From NCBI GenBank assembly GCA_963746905.1, contig CAVVCY010000003.1, positions 310,001-374,000 on the forward strand: a stretch of DNA of 64,000 nt. Direction: 5' to 3'. A program made the position numbers and the translations under genes. This DNA comes from JALYNX01 sp963746905 (GTDB taxonomy: Bacteria > Actinomycetota > Acidimicrobiia > Spongiisociales > ZC4RG35). Of this stretch, positions 24,339-33,106 are shown piece by piece. The first letter of the stretch is position 1; each line of letters starts with the position of its first letter. The notes beneath the pieces were generated by a model. The model saw nothing but the letters and a program-made list of their open reading frames with translations, did not search any database and was not told where the DNA came from.

Positions 24339-25129
24339 GCAAAGACCCGGGCCAAATCGGCGGTGATCGGGCCTTCGCCAAAGGCCAAGTCCCCGACCTT
24401 AGAAATCGGCTGGATCTCCCGGATCGTGGACAACGCCATCACCTCCGATGCCTCCTCGAGGCGTCGCAACGGCCATCGCCCTTCGACAATTGGAATCCCG
24501 AGATGGGCCGCGTCCTCCAGAACCACCCGGCGGGTGATCGAGTCCAGGATCCCGAGGTCCAAGGATGGAGTCTCCAGGACTCCCCCAACGACCCAGGCCA
24601 CGCAAAACGTTGGGCCCTCAAGCATCAGACCGTCGACCGTGAGCAATAGGGCATCGTCAAAGCCTTCACCGGAGGCCCGCCGGGTCGCCGCGAGATTCGG
24701 CGCATAGGAGAGGACCTTCGCTCCGGCTAGATCCCAGGACACCCCTGCGGCGTGCCACGGCGCCACCACCGGCAAGAGGCGCGCCGGGCCACGGCTCCCC
24801 GACCAGGGGTGCGCGAACACTATGACCAGGGGAGCGCCGGGCTCATTGGGAAGCGCCGACCCCCGGGTCACGATCACCCGGACCGCGCACTCCGGGCATT
24901 CGGCTGCCACCGTCTCGATCCACGATGCGATTTCAGCGCGAGGGGGGAGGTCGATGGCAAGGGCAGAGGCGCTCCGCTCCAACCGGTCGAGATGGGCGTC
25001 CAGCGCGAATGACACGCCCTTGTATGCCTTGAGAACCTCGAAACATCCATCGCCCCGCAACACCGACGAATCGGTCACCGGGACTCCGTCGGACGAGGCC
25101 ACGCCATTGATCAGGATCGTCGAGGTCAT
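24323..25129 (-). CDS. Class IV aminotransferase (aminodeoxychorismate lyase-like)
   Basis: This 268-residue fold-type IV PLP enzyme is of the BCAT/ADCL/D-amino-acid transaminase family. The PLP lysine is in LAGAKVLSYAPNLAATRRA, and GFDDALLLTVDGLMLEGPTFCV is the family's conserved middle motif. Short length and divergence from BcaT favour 4-amino-4-deoxychorismate lyase (PabC, folate pathway), but no pabA/B is nearby. It overlaps nadE by 4 bases, being its downstream partner, and its 3' end overlaps the convergent M23 gene by 16 bases. Confidence 0.8.
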   Translation of the reverse strand: MTSTILINGVASSDGVPVTDSSVLRGDGCFEVLKAYKGVSFALDAHLDRLERSASALAIDLPPRAEIASWIETVAAECPECAVRVIVTRGSALPNEPGAPLVIVFAHPWSGSRGPARLLPVVAPWHAAGVSWDLAGAKVLSYAPNLAATRRASGEGFDDALLLTVDGLMLEGPTFCVAWVVGGVLETPSLDLGILDSITRRVVLEDAAHLGIPIVEGRWPLRRLEEASEVMALSTIREIQPISKVGDLAFGEGPITADLARVFAQRLS

Positions 25130-26781
25130 GGCGGTGGTTGGTAGGCGTTGGTAATGGGAAGGCGCCGATCCTTGCCAAAGGCCTTAGTTGTGATCTTGAC
25201 CCCGGGGGCAGCCTGTCGACGCTTGTACTCATTGCGATCGACCATGCGACATACCCTCGCCACCAGAGCCGGGTCGTAGCCCTCGGCGACAATGTCGCCG
25301 ACGCTCCAGTCGTCTTCGATGTACCTCTCGAGAATCGCATCCAGCGCCTCGTACGGAGGCAGCGAGTCAGAGTCTTTCTGATCAGGTCTCAGCTCAGCCG
25401 AGGGCGCCTTGTCGATGCTGCTCTGAGGGATCACGTTCCCATCCTTATTGCGCCAGCGGGCAAGTTCATAAACCAGGGTCTTGAAAACGTCCTTGAGAAC
25501 CGCGTAACCCCCGACCATGTCGCCGTAGAGGGTGGCGTAGCCAGCGGCCATCTCCGACTTGTTCCCCGTTGCGACCACCATCGGGCCATGTTTGTTTGAG
25601 ATGGCCATCAGGATCGCCCCTCTAGCCCGCGCCTGGAGGTTCTCTTCTGCAACGCCAAAGCCTGTCCCCGCAAAGAGGGGGTCGAGAATTGCCAGGAACG
25701 AGGTGTAGACATCGTCAATCGGCACCTGGTCTATGCGGATGCCGAGGTTGGCAGCCAGTTCGACGGCATCGTCCACCGAGTGCTGTGACGAGAAGCGCGA
25801 GGGCATCGCGACTCCCCACACCCCGTCAACGCCGATTGCGTCAGCTGCGATCACCGCCGTGAGCGCCGAATCGATTCCGCCCGAGAGGCCGATGACCACC
25901 GATCGGAATCCGTTCTTACGGACGTAGTCACCGAGGCCGGTAGTCAATGCCCGATACACCTCCTCGATAGGGTCGAGCAGCGGGGTCAGCGAAGTCACGG
26001 CAGCATCCTCGCCGGCAAGGGGGACGTCCACGACAAAGAGATCCTCCTCGAACTGTGGTGATCGATGAATCACCGTGCCCTCGGAAGAGACAACCAACGA
26101 GGCCCCGTCGAAGACCAGCTCGTCCTGGCCTCCAACCAGGTTCAGATACACGACCGGTGTCGAGCTCGCCTGCGCCCTTTCGACGATCATTCGCTCCCGG
26201 TCGAAGGCCTTGCCCCGATGAAATGGAGAGGCGTTGATGTTGAGCAGGATTCGGGCCCCGGAAGCTGCCTGCTGCGCCGGCGGCCCTTCGGCCACCCAAA
26301 TGTCCTCACAAATCGAGACCCCGGCCTCGAGACCGTCCAGATCCCAAGTCGCGTTCGGGATGGTGCCAACGGAGAAGTACCGATCTTCATCGAACACCCC
26401 GTAGTTGGGCAACAGGACCTTGTGATAGACACCGACCACTCTTCCGTGCTGGAGCATGGCTGCGGCATTGGCCACGGATCGCTCCTGGGCGTCGGGGGCC
26501 CCCCTCACCACCGGGGCGGCGAAATCGACAAACCCGACCACCACAGCCATCCGGCCCGACATCTCGGCGAGCCGATCCCGGGCTTCGATCCCCATCCTGA
26601 CGAAGTCACGACGGAGCACCAGATCCTCAGGGGGATAGCCGTTGATAGCCAATTCAGGGAGCAAAAGGATGTCCGCACCCTGGTCCTCGGCCCACGTCAT
26701 GACCTCCGCGATTCGCGTCTCATTCCCACGAAGATCGCCGACTGTCAGATTGAGTTGTCCACCGGCGACCCGAACTGGCAT
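25126..26781 (-). CDS. nadE: Glutamine-dependent NAD+ synthetase
   Basis: This 551-residue enzyme converts nicotinate adenine dinucleotide to NAD+ using ammonia made from glutamine. The N-terminal nitrilase-type glutaminase has its Glu-Lys-Cys triad visible at about E43 (LPELAING), K121 (YHKVLLPNYG) and C158 (SICEDIW). The C-terminal synthetase has the PP-loop GLSGGIDSAL and TGNKSEMAAGYATLYGD. Length is that of the compact two-domain form, shorter than the ~680-residue mycobacterial enzyme. TATCGT lies 6 nt before the ATG. It is divergent from glnE. Confidence 0.95.
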   Translation of the reverse strand: MPVRVAGGQLNLTVGDLRGNETRIAEVMTWAEDQGADILLLPELAINGYPPEDLVLRRDFVRMGIEARDRLAEMSGRMAVVVGFVDFAAPVVRGAPDAQERSVANAAAMLQHGRVVGVYHKVLLPNYGVFDEDRYFSVGTIPNATWDLDGLEAGVSICEDIWVAEGPPAQQAASGARILLNINASPFHRGKAFDRERMIVERAQASSTPVVYLNLVGGQDELVFDGASLVVSSEGTVIHRSPQFEEDLFVVDVPLAGEDAAVTSLTPLLDPIEEVYRALTTGLGDYVRKNGFRSVVIGLSGGIDSALTAVIAADAIGVDGVWGVAMPSRFSSQHSVDDAVELAANLGIRIDQVPIDDVYTSFLAILDPLFAGTGFGVAEENLQARARGAILMAISNKHGPMVVATGNKSEMAAGYATLYGDMVGGYAVLKDVFKTLVYELARWRNKDGNVIPQSSIDKAPSAELRPDQKDSDSLPPYEALDAILERYIEDDWSVGDIVAEGYDPALVARVCRMVDRNEYKRRQAAPGVKITTKAFGKDRRLPITNAYQPPP

Positions 26782-26816
26782 ACCGCCACGATACGCCTCC
26801 CCTTAGCCTGAGCCCC

Positions 26817-29582
26817 GTGACCGATCCGAGGAATGCGACGCCGGCAGCCCTGGCCGAAGAGCGATTGCGACTGGCGGTGCCCGACCCCGCTATCCGACGA
26901 CAGCTGGCGATCGATATCTCCTCAGGGCCGGACCCCTCGGGCGCCCTCGAGCGGGTGCTCCCCATCCTCGAGGCCGCCCCCGACCTGGTCGAGGACCCCG
27001 AAGCGCGGCGGCGTCTCAGCGCCATGGTCGGTTCGAGTCAGGCTCTAAGCCGCAGTCTCGCCAGGAACCCGTGGTTGCTCCTCACCGACGACCGCGAGCC
27101 GAACGTAACCCTCGAGTTGCATCACGCCCTGGTGACAATCGCAGGCGACGATCTGTCCGGGGCGATCGACATGATCGAAGCCGTCGCCCGTTATTCAGAT
27201 GCGATCGATCGGGTCGTCGCGCACGCACTCGACCAGGCCAGGCTCGACATCGCAGAAAGGCACCCGATGGCCCCTGACCTGCCCCTCGCCGTCATCGCAA
27301 TGGGGAAGTGGGGGGCGCGGGAGCTCAACTACTCATCAGACGTCGATTTCGTGCTCGTACACGACAACGTCGAAGGCTCTGAGACGGCGAGCCGATCTGC
27401 GGCTTTGGCCCTGGCGAGCCGACTGGTGACCATCCTGTCGACTCCCACTGGGGACGGGGAAGCGCTCGAGGTCGACCTCGATCTGCGACCGGAAGGCTCG
27501 ATCGGGCCTCTCTCCCGCACACTGGAGAGTTACTCCCGCTACTACGAGCAATGGGGTGAGGCGTGGGAGTTGCAGGCCCTGCTCAAGGCACGGTGGGCGT
27601 GCGGTGATGCTGACCTGGGCGCTCGATTCCTGACCCTCACCAAGCAGGTCATCTGGGATCGCGGCCTCGACGTCGAGTCCCTGCGAAGCATTCGCCGGAT
27701 CAAGGAGCAGGCCGAGCAAGGCGCCGACCAAGCCGACATCAAGAGATCCCGAGGCGGGATCCGGGATATCGAGTTCTCGGTCCAACTCCTGCAGCTGGTT
27801 CATGGGCGCTTCGATCCGGAGCTGAGGGCACCAGCCACTCTGGACGCATTGGACAGCCTCGCCAGCCACGGCTTCGTTTCGGAGGAAGACCATCAGGGGC
27901 TGGCCGATGCCTACCGGTTCCTCAGAGATCTCGAGCACCGGATCCAACTCTGGGACCTTCGCCAGACTCATGAGGTTCCCACCGACCCCATGGCCCGCGC
28001 CCGAATCGCACGATCCCTTGGCTTCCACCACGACCCGCAGCGGGAGCTGGAGGAACGTCTGCGTGCAGTCCGGTCAGTGGTTCGGGATGCCCATGAGCGG
28101 CTCTACTTCCGGCCGATTCTCGATGCACTGGTCGGTTCGCCAAGTGCCCGGCTTGGGGTCGAGCAAGCCGCGCTGCGACTCGAGGCCCTCGGATTCTCGG
28201 ATGTCGAAGCGGCACGGAGGGCCCTCGAAGAGCTCACCGCAGGGCTCAGCCGGCGGTCGCGGGCCATGCATCAGATGCTCCCGCTGTTTCTCGACTGGCT
28301 CTCGATCTCGCCGAACCCGGACCTTGGCCTCTCTCAGTTGCGCGTCCTGCTCGCCAACGCGACTGACCACTCGGCGTTGATCACGATGCTGGACAACAAC
28401 CCGCTGGCCGGCGAACGGCTCAGTCTCCTACTGGGAACCAGCCGACTCATCGGACAACTCATCGACCGGATCCCGGAGTTCGTCCCTCGTCTCGCCGACG
28501 CTGCCTTGCTGGGTGACATCCGGCCCCGGCAGGGCGAGATCGAAAGGCTGCTCGGCCTCCTCGATTCGCGACCTGACTTCGACGCCAAGCTGGGAACGGT
28601 CAGGCGTTTCACCCGCCGGCGCAAACTTCGAATCGCGGCTCGCGACATCCTCGGTGAGGGATCGACCCCGGAGACCCTGACTGCGCTCACCGACAGCGCC
28701 GATGCCGCTGTCGCCGGGGCACTGCACATCGTCACCCAAGGCGACCCCACAGGGTTTGCTGTGATCGCGATGGGCAAATGGGGAGGAGGCGAGCTCTCCT
28801 ACGGATCGGACCTCGACGTCATGTATGTCTTCGATCCGGAGCCGGAGCGTGACGAGGGCCTCCGCATCGCCACCGACCTTGCGAGGGTGCTCACCGAGCC
28901 GAATCGACATGGCGATGCCTATGTGCTGGATGCCGAGATCCGCCCGGAGGGTCGACGCGGGCCTCTCGCCCGGTCAGTCGACAGCTATCGCCGCTATTAC
29001 GAGGAGTGGGCGGAGCCCTGGGAGGTTCTGGCCCTGGTCCGGGCACGCCCGGCAGTGGGAGACGAAGCGGTCGCTGCCGCCTTTGTCTCGGTGATAGAGC
29101 CAGTCGTCTGGCGCGACAAGGTCTCCGAATCCTTCATCCGCTCGATCCGCGATATCAAGGCCCGGGTCGAGAAGGAGCGGATCCCACCTGGGGAGGATCC
29201 CGATTTCCACCTGAAACTGGGACAGGGGAGCCTGAGCGACATCGAATTCCTCACCCAGATCCTTCAAATCCGGCATGGGTTCGATCTTCCCGCGCTTCGG
29301 GTTACGGGAACCCTCGATGCCCTGGAAAGACTCCGCGGCCATGAGGTGCTCACCCACATCGAGGAAGAGACCTTGCGGGACGCGTACATCTTCTGCACCA
29401 GAGTCCGCCTCCGCCTCCATCTTCAGGCGGGTCGCGCCTCGGACTCGCTGCCCACTGACCCCGATGAGCTGATTCGGCTCGCCAGCTCGCTTGGCTACAC
29501 GAGAGCCGCCGAGCTGCGAGAGCAATACCGTCGAGTGACGAGGCGGGCGCGCAGCGTGTTTGAGAAGAGGTTCTACGAGTGA
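26817..29582 (+). CDS. glnE: Bifunctional glutamine synthetase adenylyltransferase/deadenylylase
   Basis: This 921-residue GlnE controls glutamine synthetase by adding or removing AMP. It carries two nucleotidyltransferase domains, each with a G/S-S-D-x-D motif: one at ~173-177 (NYSSDVDFVLV, deadenylylase half) and one at ~662-667 (YGSDLDVMYVF, adenylylase half), each followed by a helical PII-uridylyltransferase-type domain. Length is near the ~950 norm. It starts at GTG, with TAGCCT at 26804-26809 only 7 nt before it, fitting a leaderless transcript. No glnA or glnB is in the window. Confidence 0.95.
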   Translation: MTDPRNATPAALAEERLRLAVPDPAIRRQLAIDISSGPDPSGALERVLPILEAAPDLVEDPEARRRLSAMVGSSQALSRSLARNPWLLLTDDREPNVTLELHHALVTIAGDDLSGAIDMIEAVARYSDAIDRVVAHALDQARLDIAERHPMAPDLPLAVIAMGKWGARELNYSSDVDFVLVHDNVEGSETASRSAALALASRLVTILSTPTGDGEALEVDLDLRPEGSIGPLSRTLESYSRYYEQWGEAWELQALLKARWACGDADLGARFLTLTKQVIWDRGLDVESLRSIRRIKEQAEQGADQADIKRSRGGIRDIEFSVQLLQLVHGRFDPELRAPATLDALDSLASHGFVSEEDHQGLADAYRFLRDLEHRIQLWDLRQTHEVPTDPMARARIARSLGFHHDPQRELEERLRAVRSVVRDAHERLYFRPILDALVGSPSARLGVEQAALRLEALGFSDVEAARRALEELTAGLSRRSRAMHQMLPLFLDWLSISPNPDLGLSQLRVLLANATDHSALITMLDNNPLAGERLSLLLGTSRLIGQLIDRIPEFVPRLADAALLGDIRPRQGEIERLLGLLDSRPDFDAKLGTVRRFTRRRKLRIAARDILGEGSTPETLTALTDSADAAVAGALHIVTQGDPTGFAVIAMGKWGGGELSYGSDLDVMYVFDPEPERDEGLRIATDLARVLTEPNRHGDAYVLDAEIRPEGRRGPLARSVDSYRRYYEEWAEPWEVLALVRARPAVGDEAVAAAFVSVIEPVVWRDKVSESFIRSIRDIKARVEKERIPPGEDPDFHLKLGQGSLSDIEFLTQILQIRHGFDLPALRVTGTLDALERLRGHEVLTHIEEETLRDAYIFCTRVRLRLHLQAGRASDSLPTDPDELIRLASSLGYTRAAELREQYRRVTRRARSVFEKRFYE

Positions 29583-29598
29583 CCGGTAACCTCGAAGA

Positions 29599-30756
29599 AT
29601 GACCGATCCCGAGCGGGTCGCCGGGCTGTGCGGCGAGATCACACCCTTGGCTCTCGATCTTCGACGCATGCTCCACCGCCACCCCGAAGGCGCCCACGAG
29701 GAGCATGAGACGACCGCGCTGATCGCGACCGCCCTGGACGAGAACGGGATCACCCACCGTCTGCGAGCTCCTCGCACCGGACTCTGGGTCGACATCGGGG
29801 ACCGCCCCACGATCGGTTTCCGTGCGGATCTGGATGCACTCCCCATCAACGAGCCCGAGGGAAACGATCCGATCTCCGAGCGACCCGGCTGGATGCACGC
29901 CTGCGGGCACGATGCCCATGCTGCGATCGCGTTCGGAATCGCAGCAGTCCTTGATCGGATGGACCTGACCTCGAGCGTCCGGATCCTCTTCCAGCCAGCG
30001 GAAGAGTCTTTCCCAGGCGGTGCGATCGAGCTGGTCGAGGAGGGTCTGGTCGACGGGCTCAGAGGGCTCATTACCTTTCACATCGACCCCACCCTGGACA
30101 CAGGTCGCATAGGCAGCCGGCCGGGGCCGATCACCGCAAGCGCCGACAAGTTCACCATCGTTCTCGAAGGGCCCGGAGGTCACACCGCTAGGCCTCATCG
30201 GACGGTCGACCTCATCGCCGACGCTGCCCGGCTGGTACACGAGCTTCCGGGCTGGATGCGTCGAACCATCGATGCCCGGAGCCCGATGACGATCGCTTTC
30301 GGATCGATCCATGGAGGGGAAGTGGGCAACGTGATACCAACCCGAGTCGAGCTCGAGGGAACGGTTCGCACCCTCGACGGGGCATTGTGGGGGATGCTCC
30401 CCGGGCTGTTCGACAAGGCAGTGGGCTCGCTGCTCGCGGTCTCGGATGCGACGTATGCCCTCACCTACTCCCAGGCCATCCCGCCGGTCGTCAACGACAC
30501 TGCGGTGGTGGAGTCAGCAGTTTCGGGGATCGTCGGGATGCTCGGCCCTGATGCAGTGGTCCCCACGGAGGCGAGCATGGGGGGAGAAGACTTCGCCCAC
30601 TATCTGACTCGGGTGCCCGGAGCCCTATTCCGGCTCGGCGGCGGTGGCTCAGGTGGAGACCTCCACTCGCCGTCGTTCCACCTCGACGAGGCCGCGATCG
30701 GGTTCGGGATCCAGTCCGGCGTTGCCGCCCTGTTGGGGATGCAAAGTGACATCTGA
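29599..30756 (+). CDS. M20-family amidohydrolase/peptidase
   Basis: This 385-residue M20D-type metallohydrolase is of the IAA-amino-acid hydrolase/hippuricase group. Metal-site motifs are FRADLDALPI, MHACGHDAHAAIA, FQPAEES and LITFHIDP, with a dimerisation domain in the middle (GPGGHTARPH) and a terminal HSPSFHLDE. It should cleave N-acyl or N-aminoacyl amides; the substrate is unknown. It begins 16 bases after glnE, and its end overlaps the next gene by 11 bases, so glnE, this gene and the VIT1-like gene likely share transcripts. TAACCT also lies 6 nt before its ATG. Confidence 0.88.
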   Translation: MTDPERVAGLCGEITPLALDLRRMLHRHPEGAHEEHETTALIATALDENGITHRLRAPRTGLWVDIGDRPTIGFRADLDALPINEPEGNDPISERPGWMHACGHDAHAAIAFGIAAVLDRMDLTSSVRILFQPAEESFPGGAIELVEEGLVDGLRGLITFHIDPTLDTGRIGSRPGPITASADKFTIVLEGPGGHTARPHRTVDLIADAARLVHELPGWMRRTIDARSPMTIAFGSIHGGEVGNVIPTRVELEGTVRTLDGALWGMLPGLFDKAVGSLLAVSDATYALTYSQAIPPVVNDTAVVESAVSGIVGMLGPDAVVPTEASMGGEDFAHYLTRVPGALFRLGGGGSGGDLHSPSFHLDEAAIGFGIQSGVAALLGMQSDI

Positions 30757-31465
30757 CAACGAGCCGCTGCTCTACGAACCCCACATCGGGGAGTCGAGGC
30801 AGTACTGGCGGGACATCATCCTCGGAGTCAATGACGGGCTGGTCTCGATCTATCTCCTGGTGGTTGGTGTCGTGGGAGGTGGCCTCGACACCAGTCAGGT
30901 GCTGTTGACGGCTGTGGCTGGAGCACTTGCAGGAGCCGTCTCGATGGCCGCCGGCGAGTATCTGGCGACCAAGTCTCAGGACGAGGTGCTCGAAGCGGAA
31001 CTCGCTCTGGAACGGGTTCACATCAAGGACCACCGGGGCATGGAGGTGGATCAACTCCGGGACATGTTCTCGGACATGGGGATCGCCGATGCCGACCTCG
31101 ACGGGGTAGTAGCTGCCTTCGCCAGCTCCGACGAAGCGATGCTCAACGCGATGAAGGCGCTCGAGTTCGGATTCGTCGAATCGGAGCGCCGCTCACCGTA
31201 TCGAGCGATGCTCGCCTCCGGGGGTCTCTTCCTGGTCGGCTCGCTGTCCTCGATCGTCCCTTTCATGACCTTCGACACGAACCCGCCCGCCCTGGTCTGG
31301 GCCTCCGTCCTTTCCCTGGGAGGTCTGTTCGCGGTGGGAGTCGTCAAGGCCCGGGTGACTCGCAACAACTGGATTCGCTCCGGTCTCGAGAACATGGTCA
31401 TTGCGGGGATCGGAGGGCTGATGGCGTGGCTCATCGGCACCGCGATCGGGCAAGCTCTCGCCTAA
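30746..31465 (+). CDS. VIT1/CCC1-family membrane protein (putative Fe2+/Mn2+ transporter)
   Basis: This 239-residue protein of the VIT1/CCC1 family moves iron or manganese across membranes in known members. Features are YWRDIILGVNDGLVSIYLLVVGVVGG in the first helix, AGAVSMAAGEYLATKSQ after the second, a charged soluble segment (~85-150), and three C-terminal helices ending in AGIGGLMAWLIG. The soluble part has several Glu/Asp, as in the metal-binding helices of the family. GTG at 30746 is the first sensible start: it overlaps the end of the M20 gene and puts a short soluble stretch before helix 1. Confidence 0.85.
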   Translation: MTSDNEPLLYEPHIGESRQYWRDIILGVNDGLVSIYLLVVGVVGGGLDTSQVLLTAVAGALAGAVSMAAGEYLATKSQDEVLEAELALERVHIKDHRGMEVDQLRDMFSDMGIADADLDGVVAAFASSDEAMLNAMKALEFGFVESERRSPYRAMLASGGLFLVGSLSSIVPFMTFDTNPPALVWASVLSLGGLFAVGVVKARVTRNNWIRSGLENMVIAGIGGLMAWLIGTAIGQALA

Positions 31466-31469
31466 TCCG

Positions 31470-31603
31470 GCTTACCTGAGGTAGGTTGCGTCATATATGG
31501 CGCAATCGGGGCGCAGAAGCTGCGAGTTTCTGTCCGAGGCCCAGCCGAGAATCATTCTCGGCTGGGATTACGCCACATTTGGCGTCATGTACCTCAGGTA
31601 AGC
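31470..31603. repeat. 134-bp palindromic element with 36-bp terminal inverted repeats
   Basis: The ends of this intergenic block are imperfect inverted repeats. Both begin GCTTACCTGAGGTA when read inward and continue into a TGGCG-rich palindrome (left 31470-31505, right 31568-31603). Inside lie a hairpin CGCAG-AAG-CTGCG and a strong one, CCCAGCCGAG/CTCGGCTGGG, with a 7-base loop (31540-31566). A solo copy of the terminal repeat occurs at 61714-61750. It looks like a MITE-type or REP-type element, or a large structured RNA. The central hairpin may end transcription of the preceding gene. No flanking target duplication is evident. Confidence 0.75.
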
Positions 31604-31622
31604 AAACCAGCACGCGTCGCGC

Positions 31623-31651
31623 TTGCAATAGTTAGCAGTTAGCTGTATGCT
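31623..31651 (+). promoter_or_regulatory. Sigma-70-type promoter, predicted leaderless start for the HTH gene
   Basis: TTGCAA (31623-31628), a 17-base spacer and TATGCT (31646-31651) make a near-consensus promoter. The GTG start codon begins 8 nt after the -10 box, about where transcription should begin. The spacer holds tandem GTTAGC copies (within TAGTTAGCAGTTAGC) that could be an operator for the encoded XRE regulator. Promoter elements are seen directly; the start site and autoregulation are inferred. Confidence 0.6.
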
Positions 31652-31659
31652 TACGTTAG

Positions 31660-32031
31660 GTGAACGAGAGCAAGCAGTCTGATCTGGGTGATTTCATCCG
31701 GCAACAGCGGGAAAGGGCCAACCTCTCCCTGCGTCGCCTGGCCGACTCGGCTGGGATCTCGAACCCCTACTTGAGCCAAATTGAGCGAGGCATCCGCAAG
31801 CCTTCGGCCGAAATCCTCAGCCGACTGTCCCGGGCCCTCGAAATCTCAGCCAATTCCTTGTATTTCAAGGCCGGTCTCATGGATGGGGAAATCCAGTCGC
31901 CGACGGTCTTCGACGCAATCGAAGCCGACGAGCTTCTGAGCTCGAGTCACAAGAAAGTCCTACTCGACATGTACCGGGCGTTGGTGAAAACCAACGGGTC
32001 GGCACCCGAACTAGAAAGCAATCAGGAGTAA
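31660..32031 (+). CDS. XRE-family transcriptional regulator (Rv0474-like)
   Basis: This 123-residue DNA-binding protein has a Cro/CI helix-turn-helix in residues ~9-65 (NLSLRRLADSAGISNPYLSQ, then IERGIRKPSAEILSRLS). The remaining half is a short acidic helical tail. Sequence around the HTH and its place directly before an HbhA-like gene match the Rv0474-hbhA pair of Mycobacterium tuberculosis. It probably regulates its own bicistron. GTG start, leaderless-type promoter just upstream, and only 3 bases between its stop and the next ATG. Confidence 0.85.
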   Translation: MNESKQSDLGDFIRQQRERANLSLRRLADSAGISNPYLSQIERGIRKPSAEILSRLSRALEISANSLYFKAGLMDGEIQSPTVFDAIEADELLSSSHKKVLLDMYRALVKTNGSAPELESNQE

Positions 32032-32034
32032 GCA

Positions 32035-32526
32035 ATGCAGGCGAAGAACGTTTTGTACGCCACCGTTGGAGCCCCCGTCGTTGCCGCCCGCAAGGTCGGC
32101 TCGAGCGTGATCGTGCTCCGCGACAAGATCACCGAAGGTACCTCTGGCTACGGCCAGGCCGCCGAGAAGGCGATCGACAGCTGGGCTGTCGAGGGCGAGA
32201 AAGTCGTGGCTCGGATCACCGACGGCAAGGTCGTCGACGAGATCACCGCGAAGGTCGACCTCGATCAGGCCAAGGAGCAGGTCAGCAAGTTGCGTGATCA
32301 GCTCGAGGACATGCTCGCCACCTGGCGTTCGTCCTTCCGGCCTGAGAAGGCCGACTCCACCGAGGTGAAAGAGGCCAAGGCCACCGCTGCCAAGGCTCCT
32401 TCCGCCAAGAAGCCGGCCTCAAAGCCCGGCACACCCAAGGCTTCTGCTGCCAAGACCGCCGGGTCAACGGCCGCGAAGACGAGCCCTGCGAAGACCGAGT
32501 CGGCCAAGGCCGACAAGGCTTCCTGA
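32035..32526 (+). CDS. Heparin-binding haemagglutinin (HbhA)-like protein
   Basis: This 163-residue protein resembles mycobacterial HbhA in plan: an N-terminal hydrophobic or amphipathic stretch (KNVLYATVGAPVVAARKVG), a helical coiled-coil region (~45-105, QAKEQVSKLRDQLEDMLATW) and a Lys/Ala/Pro-rich tail (~110-163, repeated AKTSPAK-like units). In mycobacteria the lysine tail binds heparan sulfate and the protein also touches lipid bodies and membranes. In a free-living relative the role is likelier envelope or lipid associated. AGGAG lies 6 nt before the ATG. A strong terminator follows. Confidence 0.75.
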   Translation: MQAKNVLYATVGAPVVAARKVGSSVIVLRDKITEGTSGYGQAAEKAIDSWAVEGEKVVARITDGKVVDEITAKVDLDQAKEQVSKLRDQLEDMLATWRSSFRPEKADSTEVKEAKATAAKAPSAKKPASKPGTPKASAAKTAGSTAAKTSPAKTESAKADKAS

Positions 32527-32544
32527 GCTCACTCCTCCTCACAA

Positions 32545-32580
32545 CGAGAGAAGGGCCCTTCGGGGCCCTTCTCTTAATTT
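32545..32580 (+). terminator. Rho-independent terminator after the HbhA-like gene
   Basis: A 12-bp stem AGAGAAGGGCCC / GGGCCCTTCTCT closes on a TTCG tetraloop and is followed by TAATTT. Stem strength, stable tetraloop and the T-rich tail make a clear intrinsic terminator 20 bases after the stop codon. It is the best terminator in the window and marks the end of the HTH-HbhA bicistron. Confidence 0.9.
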
Positions 32581-32646
32581 GCGTCAGCGGCCTAATTGGG
32601 ACAAGCAGGGGTCACATTCGGACCTGCACAACCTAACTACGGCCGA

Positions 32647-33045
32647 TTACAAGGACGGCTTCAGGTCCTTGGCGGCTTCGATCCAACCTTCGACCATTGC
32701 CTCGGTGGGAAGTCGCCGCACCACCTTGGACTGCCCGTTGAGCCCGATGATCTTTGCCAGCAATGCAGTCGGGTTGCGACGCCGCAGGTCGCGCAGAGTG
32801 TCGACGCCGGCCGCCACGAGGAGCTCCGCATACTCGGCCCCGACACCTTTGACCCGCAAGAGATCGGAGTGGTTTACCCACTGCTGGACGTCTTTCGTAT
32901 CGAACCCGAGAGAGGTGGTGAGGTCACTTCGCTCCTTGCGATTAGCTGCAACTTCGATGAGACCCTTGCTGGTGCGAATCCCCGCTTTGCGAAGCTTCGT
33001 GGCGTCTTTGACACTGATCCCCGCCACCTGATCGATCCGAGCCAT
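32647..33045 (-). CDS. DUF4332 (helix-hairpin-helix) protein
   Basis: This 132-residue protein of the DUF4332 type is built from helix-hairpin-helix-like units: IDQVAGISVKDATKLRKAGI near the start and LLRVKGVGAEYAELLVAAGV in the middle, followed by DTLRDLRRRNPTAL. Such repeats occur in DNA-binding or ribosomal-protein-like proteins, but the family has no proven function. Two adjacent ATGs exist and the second is chosen. It stands alone, with ~60 bases to each neighbour. Confidence 0.8.
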   Translation of the reverse strand: MARIDQVAGISVKDATKLRKAGIRTSKGLIEVAANRKERSDLTTSLGFDTKDVQQWVNHSDLLRVKGVGAEYAELLVAAGVDTLRDLRRRNPTALLAKIIGLNGQSKVVRRLPTEAMVEGWIEAAKDLKPSL

Positions 33046-33106
33046 CAAACCCTTCTCTCCGCTCGACTGGAACAGTCGCCACGACTCTATACGCCGTCTC
33101 CGACCC

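Noticed and set aside
28974..30312. Long minus-strand frames opposite glnE and the M20 gene
   Set aside because: Both plus-strand genes are strongly supported by family motifs; the opposite frames show none.
31540..31566. Simple intrinsic terminator for the VIT1-like gene
   Set aside because: The hairpin is strong but lacks a T-tract on either strand and is the centre of a larger symmetric element, so I list it as part of the repeat.
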